NCBI GenBank assembly: GCA_905160935.1
Contig: CAJHZI010000457.1
Coordinates: 2,509,501-2,573,500, forward strand
Direction: 5' to 3'
Origin: Enchytraeus crypticus
Taxonomy: Eukaryota > Annelida > Clitellata > Enchytraeida > Enchytraeidae
Length of the DNA: 64,000 nt
The notes below the pieces were generated by a model, which was not told where the DNA came from, made no database searches, and saw nothing but the letters and a program-made list of their open reading frames with translations. The position numbers and the translations under genes are program-made. This document shows positions 31,401 to 43,999 of the stretch, one piece after another (positions within the stretch are counted from its first letter, which is position 1; each line of letters begins with the position of its first letter).

Positions 31401-34400
31401 TACAAACTCGTCATGAATACATCAATGCATTATTAAGCATACTCATGTATAGTAGTAAATAGCAATGTTAATATTGATGCATAATATTACGATGTTTGTC
31501 TGTCTGATTTTCTAGATACGTCACGGCTAAGATTTCCAAGATGGATCGTACATTAGTAGCCATGTCGATGGACTACTGTCGCCAGAAGCGTTTTCTCTCT
31601 GTACCTATAATGGATGCCGTGGCTAGAGACTTTATCAATCACTATCAAACCTCCAATAACTCTTCTCATATTTCCGAATTCATCTCTAATACGGGCAACA
31701 CAGACTCTATAGCAAACTATTCTCACGAACATATCTTCACTGAATCTCCAGTTACGGTTGAATCTATCGACGATGCGGAAAAGAGCGAATCGAGTTGGGT
31801 TGATTTCACGTGTCATCCGTACGCTGAGAAAGAGGTTGTAGAAGAGAACAATGCTGAGGCTGAACGGTTGGACTACAATAGCGACGTTATGCAGTCGCAC
31901 GTCTACGAACCCTTTCCGTCGCATGTTGGTTTAGATCAACGCGAGGGGTTAAGGCAGTCTCTGTCGTGCACCTATGCTCCGCACGAGCTGGTGCTTACGC
32001 TAAGGGCGTACGGCTTACTTAACTATCTTCCGCCTAACTCGAGTGATTTCTTTAAGGCAGTGGAAAATGCTCTGGTAGAGCATTTCAATGACATCAGTAA
32101 GTAAATGCCACTTTTGTATTCTCTATTTTGAATGCCCAAATTGATATTGTGTGTTAAGTCGATAAAGTTGCAACCAATCTGGACTACTCTTATTTTAAAC
32201 GTATATCATTTAAAATATTTATTATATATTATTTATATATTTATATTTAAACGAATGGAAAAGTCTCAAATAGGGGATTGATTTATGATATGATGTAGGA
32301 TAGAGAGGATTTGAAACAGTCTGTTCGTATCCCGACCCTGGTTGAACTGGGATTCAAGGGAAGATGATGATGATCATTAATACTATATATTATTTATAAT
32401 ATTGCTTAGCTTCAAACTTGCGTCTGACAATGCTGATTATGATAAACCTAAGTCTGGTGATGCTTAATCGTCGTTTAACTCTCTTCAGTTCTGATTTATT
32501 GTGTACAGGTGCAGGAGGTGTACTAGATCTGTTGACATCGTTTGTCTACCTCGAGAGATTTCCCGTCAACTTCGTGGCTCGTGTGTTTACGCCGCACTTT
32601 CTCGCTAAAGTTAAAGGTGTGTTCTGCCGTTCCATTACACTTCTATTTATATGAACAATTATTATTTTGTGAAATTCTTCAAAATTAATATAATAATATC
32701 AATTACCAATAGTATGTTCTTGTTTGCGGAAGAATATACTAACCATGAACTGCACGTGTCATAAAAGGTGACAAATCACTAAGACGCAAACCAACGTCAG
32801 AAAGGGCATTCGGTTGGTGAGCGCCTAGGCTCCAGAAATTGGTGCAAACTTTTCCTATTTGGTTAATATAATTTTTAATGCTAATTTCTAGAATAAGATT
32901 ATGAAGTACACAGTTGTATTAATTATATATCACATTTCTGTCCGTGAATTTGATTTTATTAAGTTTAGTTTTGTTTTAGTTAATTGTAACTTCTGTCTAA
33001 TTCAATCCTGTTAATTTTGCTTTTAATTTATTTGTGTTACTATTTTCTGTGTTTAATTGTTCAACCCGTTGACAGCGATCAAGGACCCTAGTCCCAGACT
33101 AAGAGCCAGCCGGTGTCTGCTTCAGCTGCAGGCAGCCGTCTTCCTCGAATTTCCTTCGCGACCTTATATAGAGCGTCTCGACAGGAGTTCTCTAAATGTT
33201 TCACTCACATGGCTCGGTAACTTTATTCTTTTATTCTACTTTTGTTCTTATTTGTCTATCATCGTCATCATCATCATCTTCTTCCCTTGAATCCCAGTTT
33301 AACTAGGGTCGTGATACGAATAGACTGTCTGAAATCCTCTCTGTCCTACATCATATCATCAGTCAATCCTCCCAACCTATTTATTACCAACTAACGTATT
33401 TGTCTATCAGGTAAAGTTAAAGTACAGTTAAGAATTACTAACAGATGTGAGAAAGAGAGAGAGAGAGATTTGGAGAAAAGTCGAAGTGTGTTTATTTATT
33501 TTATGTAAATTAAAGTCAATAGAATTTAAACTTTCAAAATTATTAGTTTAATTTAGGCATTCGCCATTGTAGCTCTTTTATGTGTAGTAATATATAACAC
33601 TTTGGTTGTTATGATAGATTAAATAAACCTCGCATTTCTCTGAAAATACGAAATTTTGCATGAGTTTTAAAGCGTGTAATTGAATTTTAAATTTTATGTA
33701 CGGATATAATTTGATACCTTTTTAGAAGGAAGAAATTTCCGGTTTCATCAGGAGATGGCAGCTGTGCTGCATCAGTTGCTCTCCCCAAACTTCTTCATTG
33801 ACGTACATCTGCCCAACAATACCCCACACATGATAGGTTCGGATCCAGTTATATATTAAGTCGGTTACTTTTGTGTTCAACTATTTTAGACTCTTAGCGA
33901 CTTCAATCAGAAATAAAGTTGAATATTCATTAGATTCTTCTGGGCAGATATAAATATCACATCAGTGAAATCAAGAATTTTGCAGAATAATCCAAATGTT
34001 GTAAATATAGAACGGCTCAAGCCCAACTGTTTTAAATATAAAACAAGTCTAACTGTTGTACAGTAAATATAAAGCAGTTTAAATCAAACTGTTGTGAATA
34101 TTGTAAAGATAAAGCAACTTAAGTCTAATTTTAAATTTGTAGCTATAAAATAAGTCCAACTCTCAAATAGTTTTCATCCTGAATTGCAGAGCCATGCATT
34201 ACAACACTCTCGCTAAAACTGTCTTTTATCTAGCAGGGAGCTATTGTTAGATATAAATAAGTCTGGTCAAATCTGTTCTATGTTAGAAATCTTAGAACTG
34301 TAAATCATTAATGTCAAGATTAAGATGTTATGATTGAATTGACGTAGTTGCTGACGATGTCTTTGTCTAATTAAAATAGTTTTTCTAATAATATTTAAGG

Positions 34401-36738
34401 TACTGATTGAATTATATTTTTTGTAGACTTTGTGCTGATAACTGACAATGAAAAGAAACTTCTTAAAGCCACGGGGCACGACAAGTCCAAACTAACGAGG
34501 TAGTTTCTGCTGCAATGTTTGTGCATATTTTATTTTATTTCTTATTTTATAGCTTGTTTAATTTTTAACAATTAATTTAGTTGATTTGGTCTTTATGTTA
34601 GTCCTGATCAATGAATGAGAATTTTTGTTGTATTAATAAATTGATCAACTGATTAATGAATTGATTTGATTTACTGATTAATCAAGTTCTCTTTAAGTGA
34701 GAGAAGAACTAGAGGAGATTTAATAGAAGTTTTTAAGATAATCAAAGTCTTCAGCAAAGTTAACCATAGTATTTGGTTTAATTTATCAAACAACAGAAAC
34801 ACTAGGGGACATATTTATAAACTTAGTAAATCTAGAAGTAGACTAGATTTAAGGGAATTCGTCTTTAATCAGAGAGTTATAAATGCTTAGAATAGTTTGC
34901 CAAGCGAAGTTGTGGAAGCGGAATGAGTGAATGCTTTTAAAAATAAATATGATAAACATAAGAACCTGTAAATTAGATGCTAATTACCTGTTCAATGTTG
35001 TACAGAGGCTATGTATAAATTTGACATGTTGACATGAAGTCTGTATGTTTTGATTTTTTTTTTCAAGGCTTAGTTGGGCACTGGCTCTTTTTGGTAAATG
35101 TACTTGTAGAATGTAGTTCTCAGTTTTATATTGAATTATGTGTAATTAATATTAATTGGTTTTTAGTTAAGAGCCTGATGATGAGTCTTAAACAAGCAAA
35201 TAATTGTTTCCTGACTCTGTAATGTTATGGTATTCGTTGGTTTATTCCCACGGGTTTGATTTACTAATTTATTGCCTAATTGATTGTTTTTTGGTTTTTT
35301 TTTACTATGAAGCCATTTTATTTGTTTCATGTTATAAGAAACAACAAATACAGCATACTTAACTAGAAACTAAACAAATAATAGGAAGAGGGTTGCCACA
35401 AAAGAACCTAAGCTCTGTGAGTTAATACAGTCTTGAGCAATTACTAAGGATATACAAATATGCTTACTAATGGCCTTCTATTCTACAGAATACTGTAGAA
35501 CCTATGGCAACCATACATAACTTTACAACAATTAGAGTGCTACAGTCATCAATGACAACATCGAGTGTTATTGAGACAAAATCAAGCCGGCGAACATAAA
35601 GAAGGTCCAAAAACGGTGCAAATTCCAAAATCCAGAAAATCAGTCCATAGTAAAGTACACACTAAGTACTGTCCTTAAAAAAGGTAGATATCATATGAAT
35701 AATTTATTGAATGATTGATTGATTGATTTGACTTTAACAGGTTGGCTATTGTTGGTCTAATGCCAGAGCACTACTGCATTAACTCCCAGCATTTGATGGG
35801 TGAGCAGCAGACTAAACTAAGACATCTGAGGCTGCTGGGATATAACGTCATTCAGGTGCTCACAGTTTCTCTCTCTCTCTCTCTCTCTTAGTGCACTGCC
35901 CACTGGCAGTGGATGGTGTACAACGCCTCTCACAGTTACTAGCTGGAGCCAGTGGCGAAGTCGGTAAGATACTCGACCGCGGATCAGTTGATGCGGGTTC
36001 AAATCCTGGGCTCGCCCGTCACTGACATTGCTTTCGAGTGAGGAAACTGACGTTAACCTTAGCTTTACCAGCTTTTTAGCTTTTAGCAAACGTTTATTAG
36101 GCGTTCAACGTCTGTGTCCTCGCTCAGAGATCTTGTCAGGGACTTCCCTGCAGCGCGTGTCAGTTGATTATGTGAAACACTTATTTTTATTTTTGAACTG
36201 TTAAGACTGTTAATACTATGGAATAGTTTAAGTAGACTAGGAGTAAAGAAAAAATAAAAATTGTGAAATTATAATTATAATTGTAATTGTTTCATTAATA
36301 GTGAAATCATTAAGCTGAATTATATCCTTTAGTCTCGTGCTCCATTTACTAGTGGGCGTACTCTGTCTAGGTAGTCTGAGAGTTCAAATTCTGTTGAATA
36401 CCATGCTGATGTCATCTTCAGCTTATGAAAAGGGCTTTAAATTAGCATTTCTTGACTGATTGTTTAATTTATGGATTGAGTGATTGATTGTTGGACTGAC
36501 TGAATGGTTGACGGATTAACTTAAGAACTGTCTTGTTAAATGGTACTGATTGACATTGATTGTTGACGATTATTATTGATTGATTAACATTCTTGATATT
36601 GATTGTCTTGTTGATTGAAACGATTTTCATTAGATCGACTACGAGACATTTATGTGGAAATGTCACGGCGCATCTGCAAGAACAGAACTTCTGAAGTCAG
36701 CCCTCTCGAGTCACGTCAAATTTGAATTAAAATCTTAA
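25492..36738 (+). CDS. FAST kinase domain-containing (FASTKD) family protein with C-terminal RAP domain
   Basis: Thirteen exons: 25492-25650, 26107-26298, 27026-27195, 27597-27741, 28375-28515, 30656-30873, 31516-32096, 32509-32616, 33076-33216, 33726-33836, 34427-34499, 35741-35855, 36634-36738; 752 codons, all joins in phase. The first about 34 residues hold Arg, Lys, Ser and Leu and no acidic residue, then RRF: a typical mitochondrial presequence. The middle is helical, FAST_1/FAST_2-like, with an acidic low-complexity insert inside the 581-nt exon. The last two exons form a RAP domain (HYCINSQHLMG, LRHLRLLGYNVIQIDYETF). FASTKD proteins bind and process mitochondrial RNA. Length fits the family (about 660-850). 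Which vertebrate member it matches is not decidable by eye. Intron 5 carries a jockey-like LINE and intron 11 a CR1-like LINE, neither disturbing the exons. Confidence 0.85.
28555..29330 (+). mobile_element. Jockey-like non-LTR retrotransposon fragment, decayed
   Basis: Reverse transcriptase pieces GVPQGSVLGPVLYVLYTSDL, the FADD catalytic motif one frame over (frameshift near 28645), WTDRWKIKLNELKS, and the C-terminal CGIQIWGCAKKSNI and VNAPWYLRNDDIHRDL. Stops at 28968 and 29042. It lies in FASTKD intron 5, starting about 40 bp after the donor. Confidence 0.85.
32245..32375 (+). repeat. Family 3 repeat, 5' truncated
   Basis: AAACGAATGGAAAAGTCTCA ... CCCGACCCTGGTTGAACTGG, tail GATGATGATGATC. 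Confidence 0.65.
32715..32865 (+). repeat. Family 3 repeat, head only
   Basis: AAGAATATACTAACCATGAA ... AACCAACGTCAGAAAGGGCA, TTCGGTTGGTGAGCGCCTAG. Confidence 0.65.
33262..33385 (-). repeat. Family 3 repeat, 3' half
   Basis: (CAT)n, then TTGAATCCCAGTTTAACTAG and GTCAATCCTCCC in reverse. Confidence 0.65.
34691..34965 (+). mobile_element. CR1-like LINE C-terminal fragment
   Basis: Translates to RRTRGDLIEVFKIIK, NTRGHIYKLSKSRSRLDLRE and FVFNQRVINA*NSLPSEVVEA, the conserved LINE C-terminal region, with stops. In the FASTKD intron before the RAP exons. Confidence 0.75.
35548..35650 (+). repeat. Dispersed repeat, family 5
   Basis: ATGACAACATCGAGTGTTAT ... AAGAAGGTCCAAAAACGGTG. Confidence 0.7.
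35865..35935 (-). repeat. LINE 3' end with (CT)n
   Basis: (CT)n then TTAGTGCACTGCCCACTGGC, the reverse of the tail at 19620-19645. Starts 10 bp after a FASTKD exon donor. Confidence 0.6.
35941..36078 (+). repeat. tRNA-derived SINE, family 1
   Basis: CTGGAGCCAGTGGCGAAGTC, GGTTCAAATCC, complete core and TTAACCTTAGCTTTACCAGC. Best-preserved copy in the window. Confidence 0.9.
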
Positions 36739-36782
36739 GACTTTCAATATCTGTTTGTCATTACACTCAAAAATATTAACCT

Positions 36783-36960
36783 TTATTATTATTATTATTA
36801 TTATTATTTATTTATTCAATATTTTGAATTTTTTTTACCCCTGGTGTAAAGAACCCGAGGTTTGATAAAATGATTTGAGCAATACGAGCTGAATCGCCGC
36901 CCGGCTACTCGAGGTCATCAATCGGCTTAAAAGAATTGTTGAAGCATTGTTTATTTATAT
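36783..36960 (-). mobile_element. LINE 3' end
   Basis: (TTA)n then the reverse of the GACCTCGAGTAGCCGGGCGG 3' UTR; the coding end (FNNSFKPIDDLE) is recognisable by comparison with 48860-48920. Confidence 0.6.
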
Positions 36961-37440
36961 ATTTTTTTTATTGCCCTGGGTTGTATAAGGCCCTGGGCTA
37001 AAATATAAGATAAAAGAAAGACTTTATTTAATTAAAAGAAAGATGAAAAATATTTAAAATAGTTCCTCTACGCTCTGGGAGGCCGCATTCGCCAATGTGC
37101 CCCGAACGCATACAGCATTAAGACGCTGGAGTGCAATTGATAGGCGCTGCCATAGAAAGGCTTTTTCCCGTTGGTCGCCTGTAATGGCACTGGTTCTTCT
37201 CCTGCCTAATTCGTTTATGAAGTCAAACGCCGCAGAGTTGATGGGGCCCAATGTCTCAAAAGCAATTGGCAGGAAGATGTGGCTGCTAGAGACTGCGGCA
37301 TATTTAAGTGTCTTCCTATTGGCAGCGTCTTCAGTAGCTGAGCCAGCAGCAGCGCATGATAGGCTGAGATTGCTTGCTGAAAATGTATCCGTCACAGTAA
37401 CATCCCAGCTGATACACTTGCCTTGTGCCCAAGGAATTTG
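36961..37440 (-). mobile_element. LINE C-terminal ORF fragment with 3' UTR
   Basis: Minus frame from 37440 to the stop at 37054 encodes ISWDVTVTD, FLPIAFETLGPINS and FLWQRLSIALQRLNAVCVRG, a C-terminal region I associate with invertebrate non-LTR elements. The 3' UTR (36961-37053) contains AATAAAGTC and recurs at 41495-41590 and 46740-46805. Confidence 0.65.
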
Positions 37441-38394
37441 AGATACATATTATATTATACAGATACATATATATTATTATTAATAATACTTATTGTCGAT
37501 GTGTCGTAAATTATGACTGAAGATAATCGTGAATGTTAAAAGAAACATTTTAATCCTATTTGCTGTAAGAATATGGAAGTAAATTATAAAAATCTTACTT
37601 TAATGTTTGTAAAATCTCTGTTAAATTATTAGTTTTTTTATAGACATTATGTGTTTGATATTTGAATAAAATTAGTTTAATTATTATTTTTTAAATGGTA
37701 TATTTCAGTGTCTACCTATAATCTAAATTAACTCTATGTGAATTTGTATATTTCTCAGTGACTTACCTAAAGTTTTAAGAAATATTCAAATCTCGAAATA
37801 ATGCTGCCTTTATTAGTGCTTAATTAAATTATATATAACTGTCAGTGTTGAATAATGACACCACATGTCTACAACGTTCCCGTTGTGTGCCCAACCTTAA
37901 CGGTAAAGCTATGTTAATTTAACCATCCCTTAAATATAATTATACTACAACCCCAAAGGCATACATTTTTATTACTATATTTCAGCGAAAAGTTACAATT
38001 CGACACATTGTAATGAAATGATCATCCGTGATGAGATCCATCACTTTTAATACAAATGCTTAACCTTAGGTAGTTTAGTCAAGTTGGCCTATCCATATTA
38101 TGTTAATCTCTCTATTCGTCATACGCAACTGACAGGTAAAGCGTGCAAGTAAACAATAAAGTGAACATCTGAAAGAATGAAGTTAACAAGTTCACAGTTC
38201 CACACTACATCACATTGCAATCACCAAGTCATAGTTCAATAAACCACGTTGCTCATGCAATGTAAATATCATCGATCCTGTGAATGCCAGATATTTTACT
38301 TTGTAATTTGCCATTCTAGAACAGGTCCTATGAACTCGGGAACAATCATTTGCAATGCAATGGCCTCACCTAACGCACACATCGAGCTATTTAT

Positions 38395-39842
38395 TAGAGA
38401 TGGGAATCGAACCGAGCCCAAAATTCTAGAATTTTGACCGAACTCGAACCCAGACTCTGACGGAACCCGAACCCAGACTCTGGTCGAACCGAATCCGAAC
38501 CCAGACTCTGGCCGAACCGAACTCGAACCCAGACTTCGTCCAAACCGAACTGAACCAAACTTTTGGAGTTCCTCTCTTCTTCGCCAGCCTGACATTAAAT
38601 AAGGATAGTAAGAACAATACAAATATATATTAGTTTTTTGCATTTACATGTCTTACAGTATCTAACAACATATATTCAGTTAAGGCTGGTTCCGACACAA
38701 ATTTTTAAATGGTAGCGCGGTACAGAGGAATGGTAGCGGGAAGCGAGACGGGCCTACAGAAGATAATGGATAGTCTGAATGATACAGCATTGAAATATGG
38801 AATGAAGATTAACATCAAAAAGACAAAAGTGATGAGAGTATCCCCTAAAAATCTGAAAATGCCTGACTCAATCTAGATGGATTTGTTCTTGTTAAATTCA
38901 AATTATGAATTTTTTCTAATTTTAGTGTGCTACCTTAATATTTTTGCATCCAGAATTACAAATAATTATATATGACATTCCATATGTGTTAAGGCTATCT
39001 GGAGTAAATAATTTTGCACCATAGCAATGCAATAATTTCATAACTATTTTCGTAACTTCATTGCTGATCTGAGACTTTAAAATTTGAAACCCTAAGGTAA
39101 ATTATGAAGTTTATTACTGGTCAGTTGATAGCAAACGGTGTATATTATGATCATTTTTCTATGGAAGTACACGTGTTTACTAAATCATCTTTATTTGACA
39201 TTTTTATGTTACTAAATTGCACTCTGTCTCTGAAATATTGCATCAAATTTTAGCCAAGACATTTCCACTTAGTTATAAACGTATCTAATATATAGGCCTA
39301 TAGTGACAATAAAATTTTAAAAATTGATGAAGCATTCTATTTGCTCGTTAAAATCAAGGAAAATATTTCAGATACAATAATAAAGCTAATTATCTATATT
39401 ATGAACATTTGTTGGTCAACTTACAATATTTTAAGAAATATATAGGAATAAATACCACTTCTCTTTTTTTATTGTCATAGTTTTACCCAGGTGAAAAAAT
39501 GTGGCAGCTATTATGACTTAATTAATTTGTAAGCATATTTACCATAAACCATTTTAAACATGTTTGTCATAACCATAATTATTATAAGTAAAGTTAAACA
39601 ATTGCAACATTATCCAAACCAAACCATTTCGAACTCGAATCGAACTCTTGCGAGTTGGAAAGCAAGCCGAACCCGAACCGAACCCGAACCCTAGTTAGAA
39701 CCGAACCCGAACCGAACTTTCGTTTTCAACGAACCGAACCGAACTCTCAAATTGTCAACTGCTAACCGAACCCGAACCGAACTTTCATTTTCAACGAACC
39801 GAACCGAACCCGAACTCTGGAAATTCATAAAATTCCCATCTA
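38395..39842. mobile_element. hAT-like non-autonomous DNA transposon
   Basis: Starts TAGAGATGGGAAT and ends with ATTCCCATCTA, imperfect inverted ends. Flanked by CTATTTAT (38387-38394) and CTATTTTT (39843-39850), an 8-bp target duplication with one mismatch. Both subterminal zones are CCGAAC-rich arrays (38405-38560, 39615-39825). No transposase frame was seen. Confidence 0.6.
38745..38875 (+). mobile_element. LINE reverse transcriptase fragment inside the hAT-like element
   Basis: Plus frame reads LQKIMDSLNDTALKYGMKI then NIKKTKVMRVS, the region after the RT active site in LINEs. Confidence 0.7.
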
Positions 39843-40584
39843 CTATTTTTACTTCTGAAATAAATATGAAACATAATGACATAAATTTAATTCCTATTTT
39901 AAAACATTTTCTAATACGGAACCGGATGTAGTAGCCAGCGTGTCTATTGGTGAAAGTGTAAACAAACAATCTGCATTATTATATTAAGTTACAACTTTCC
40001 TTAATATTTTGTAGTAATTATGTTATCAGGCAATATTTATTTGTCATTGCATGATATTGTATTGTTAACCTATTAATTCTGAGCGACATATTGCTATGAA
40101 ATTGCCAATGTTAAAGTATGGATTAAGATTTTCTGTTACAATTTTGTGAGGAATGCCGGTTTGATAAATCAAATTATTAAATTGTAATCGCATTAATTTA
40201 AGTACTTTCATAAGTTATATTAGAGTTTTGTCTACATCACATTTCCAAGTGATGAGCACCCTCCTAGTCACTATTGTGTTGGTGTTACAAGTCTTCATAA
40301 TTTCCGGAGTCAGTATAATTGAGTTAACTTATGCACATTGGGCATTGTATGTTATTGTGAAGATTTAAATTGTTTTATAATACTTATACATATATGAGAT
40401 TTATTCTCTATAAATAACTTAAGCAGATAATGATTAATGAAACTTTTCTCTGTTCGACTTAATTAATTGTATTAGAATTGAGTAACAATATAATTTATTA
40501 ATTCTTTGAGAGTATCGATTTTGTCGTTGCTTGTGACTAAAGTTAATATATTTGCATGCAGGTTTTAATTTACAAAGCAGTATC

Positions 40585-43135
40585 ATGTACTCTAAGAAAT
40601 ATAGCCAGTTGTCAATGTTAAGTTTATCAGTATCAGTACTGATATCGATATGGATGAGAATGGCTGAAGCTGGGGAGATGACCTTTGAACTGCCAGATAA
40701 GGAACGAATGTGCTTCCACGAAGTTGTTGAAAAGGGAGTCAAGTGTATGATTGAATTTCAGGTACGATTAGCATTCTTTAGAATTTTTTTAGTTTTTAAA
40801 AATTTTGAAGTGCTATTTAGTATACTTATTAATTTGAAAGTGGGGTCTAAATAAGATCAAAGTTTTAACAGTGTGCTAAGTATTGAAAGTATATTTTTGA
40901 AATTAATTTTTAGTCATTGATAACTTGCTTATTAAAATAAAGAATGTATCATTAATTTATACTTCAATAATGTTTATACTTCATTTAAACTTCAATGGTA
41001 GGTTAGTAGAAATATATGACAAAAATGTTAAGCTCACTTTATGGCAACAAAATTCCTCATATACTGTATAATGGTTAGAAGATGATGATTATTATGATGA
41101 AGATGATGATAATTACACTGATGATAGTAATGACACTTATTTCATTGCTTAGAAAACAAGTGAGATTTATAGGATTATAATAAAAACATTGATATCTATT
41201 GTTTCGTGTTATTTACTTTTGATTCTTCTTTCATTCAATTAGATATCTCCTTTTATTTATAAATTCGCCTAACTGTGTTAGGCGAATTTAGTGTTCTGAT
41301 CTTTCTCACAAACGCATGTTTACAAGTTGATCTGGGTAATTAGTCGCCGTCACTTGTATTATATGGTATTATTAGTATCCCAAACGTCATCCTTCAACAG
41401 TGTAAGAGTAAAGTAAAAGCGTTAATATTAGTAAATTTTACAAAATATTTACTGTTTTTGTTGAAGTTGGTTTCAACTATTATTATTATTATTATTATTA
41501 TTTAGTTTTTAGTTTTTAATTGTCCTGGTTGTAAAGGGCCCTGGGCTAAAAAATAAGATAATATATGAGACTTTATTTAATTAAGAGTTAAAAAAGAAGC
41601 GATTAAAATAAACTCCACTATATGACTATCTACTGTATGACAGGTGATACAGGGAGGTAACTACGACGTGGATATGGTTCTCACGTCACCGCGCGGAGGC
41701 ACGATATTGTACAACGGTCAGAAGAAGCAGTACGATCGCTACGAGTGGACAGCGGAGGTGGGGGGAGAGTATCGATTCTGCTTCAGCAATGAGTTCTCCA
41801 CATTCACTCATAAGCTCGTCTACTTTGACTTCCAAGTGGGCGAAGAAGATGATGCAAGATTAGGAATCTCAGCTCCGCTGACTGCCATGACTCAGGTTAG
41901 TGCCGTATTTTTCTCTCTCTGTCTCTCTATCTTTCTCTCTTTCGTGTACAGTCTAATGGCAGATCCACGGCATAGAATTGCTTCTCATCTCTATGACTGT
42001 GGTGTTAAATCTTTCAGCGTGCTTTGCCTCGGTCTTCCTCCTTTTTTTCTTTTAATTTTTTCGCCATTTACAACTTTCAATGGGTGTAGTGCATTTTAAA
42101 ATATTCCGTTTACATTCTTACTGCATGCAGTGATATACTGAAGTTCTGCTTCAGTATCTATAAAATATTGTTACTAATTAATTAAATTAATTAATTTGTG
42201 AAACTTTGTTAGACCATTGTTTGGAAACGGTACTAGAAAATCAGCATATGATAAGCTTCAAAGCAAATGAAATTCTCAGTTTTGAAATTGCTCTGTATGT
42301 ACACATTTATAAATCTTTAATATTAATTTTCATTCGATATTGTGCGCCAATTGCTGTCATCTTCTGCTTTCCTTCTTAAATAGAGACATCAATATTACTA
42401 GAGACAGATTGCTGTTGAATTATAAGAGCGAGTAGGTTCAAAATGTCACTATCTCTTCAACTGGTTGATAAGGTGTTGCCGCTTTAATGGAATGACTGTA
42501 CTCTTGGAGACTTTTCTATTCTGCTATTTTACTAACATCGTGGCTACATCTCTGCTTGCTATGCAACTGATTATATAATTATAAGTGCTGTTTTTTATTT
42601 GACTGCATTTAATACATCAATTCTTTCAATATGTCAATTCTTTTTATGACGAAGGCAGAGATTGAACGTTTGACTTTACGCTAAGCATGGATATCTTGGA
42701 ATTTTTATGGTACTCGATGTTGTTTTGGATGATTCCTTGTTGTATTGATTGCTCTATATGTATTTAGAAACCTGTGACTACTGCAGATGGCTCTATGGAT
42801 CTCTACTAGTAGTGTACTTTTTGTAAAGGCTGTCTGATTTGCACAAACTTAGTGTTACCACAGATCACTGTAGCGTTACTATTTTGCTATCGCAGATGGA
42901 ATCTTCGGTCATGACGCTGCATCAGAACTTCAAGGTAGTGATAGACTATCAGACGCACCACAGGTTGCGGGAGTCGCAGGGCCGGTCGTTTGCGGAGGAC
43001 GTCAACGAGCGCGTCCAGTACTGGTCCATCGGTCAGACGATCATCATCGTTGCCGCCGGCATCGCTCAGATCTTCATCCTGCGAGGATTCTTCACTGATC
43101 GCAAGCCACACTCCCACTACAACGCTCACTCATAG
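40585..43135 (+). CDS. TMED7: p24-family cargo receptor, TMED3/TMED7 (p24 gamma) class
   Basis: Three exons, 40585-40761, 41644-41895 and 42896-43135, all phase 0, give 222 residues against about 224 for human TMED7. There is a signal peptide (hydrophobic SVSVLISIW, cleavage near AEAG). A GOLD domain follows with two Cys (MCFHEV and FRFCF-type YRFCFSNEFSTFTHK) and the class-typical YFDFQVGE. Then a coiled-coil stretch (VIDYQTHHRLRE, RSFAEDVNERVQYWS), one membrane segment (TIIIVAAGIAQIFIL) and a short tail with FF and a following RK, the COPII/COPI sorting signals. It cycles between ER and Golgi, selecting secretory cargo. TMED3 and TMED7 are vertebrate paralogues of the same class; the symbol marks the closer match by eye. 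LINE 3' fragments lie just upstream and downstream of exon 2. Confidence 0.9.
41470..41590 (-). repeat. LINE 3' UTR next to TMED exon 2
   Basis: (TTA)n, then GGTTGTAAAGGGCCCTGGGC and GACTTTATTTAATTA as at 36961-37035; ends about 50 bp before the exon. Confidence 0.65.
41908..41995 (-). repeat. LINE 3' end with CT tail, diverged
   Basis: TCTCTCTCTGTCTCTC, then CAGTCTAATGGCAGATCCAC, matching the reverse of the 19300-19645 tail. Confidence 0.5.
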
Positions 43136-43230
43136 TATTGGAAGGATTTGTTAATGCGAGACCTGTTGAACAAATGTACGAGATGCCGAAGTTTATGTTT
43201 GTTCGCTGATTATATCGATTTATATTACTT

Positions 43231-43338
43231 ATATAATATAAATTATAATATTTAATATAATATAATTTATATTATATTAATAATATAAATTATAATATTT
43301 AATATAATATAATTTATATTATATTAATAATATAAATT
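43231..43338. repeat. AT-only 52-bp tandem duplication
   Basis: ATAAATTATAATATTTAATA plus following TAATATAATTTATATT occurs twice; each unit is itself nearly palindromic. Confidence 0.75.
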
Positions 43339-43699
43339 AGTTGATTTATATCACTGATATCATTGTCTGATAATTAGATGGACGTTAAACCAGTGTTGTA
43401 GTTATCAAATTGTTTCTGTGAGACTTACAGATTCCTTTAGAGGTAACCTCTTGTGGTTTTTGCTGATCCGTCTTTGATGTCAGCGACGTTAGTGGTTTGT
43501 ATATCAATAATTTCATTGTGTCATTAGTACTGATGAAATGTTTTCTAAGTTTAAAAAAAATTGCATGCACTTGATAGTGTCAACTTCCAATCTTCAGCAG
43601 AATTGATAACTATGTACCAGAATGCTAAGCACTTCACACCTGAATGAGATCTAATTACTTTGGTATTGTTCTAACAAATGTCTCGATCATCTTTCTCTC

Positions 43700-43895
43700 T
43701 AGCTCCCACTCTCTCTCTCTCTCTCTCTCTCTCAGTGTAGTATCTATTAGCAGATTCATGTCGTATAGCTCCTCCACATATTTCTATCCTCTGCATCACT
43801 GGCTGGAATAATCGACCTCAGATCAGTATTTGCGGTATTCAAATCCTGGGCTCTCCCGTCACTGACATCGCTTTCGAGTGAGAAAACTAACAATA
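43700..43895. repeat. LINE 3' end (-) joined to truncated family 1 SINE (+)
   Basis: (CT)n with TAGTATCTATTAGCAGATTC at 43700-43800; then ATCAGTATTTGCGGTATTCA and the SINE core to 43890. Confidence 0.6.
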
Positions 43896-43913
43896 ATAAT
43901 ATAATGATAATGA

Positions 43914-43999
43914 TAATGTATTCATCTGTGGACTTTCTATAAAAGAAGCTAGTGTTAACCATTAGTTTTTTTTAGAAAGTCCACAGATGAATACATTAT
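43914..43999. repeat. Fold-back with 25-bp arms
   Basis: AATGTATTCATCTGTGGACT then TTCTA is repeated inverted (TAGAAAGTCCACAGATGAAT then ACATT) after a loop of about 35 nt. Confidence 0.85.

Larger units (their letters stand above)
36739..40584. other. Intergenic region FASTKD to TMED, filled by transposons
   Basis: Contains LINE 3' ends in minus orientation (36783-37440) and a 1.45-kb hAT-like element (38395-39842). Sequence 38090-38235 recurs in diverged form near 53015-53110. 39850-40584 is AT-rich with no gene; TMED exon 1 may start at an acceptor GCATGCAG ending at 40561, implying a 5' UTR intron. Confidence 0.6.

Noticed and set aside
32418-32654. 78-codon open frame read as its own gene
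   Set aside because: It is the FASTKD exon 32509-32616 with flanking intron read through.
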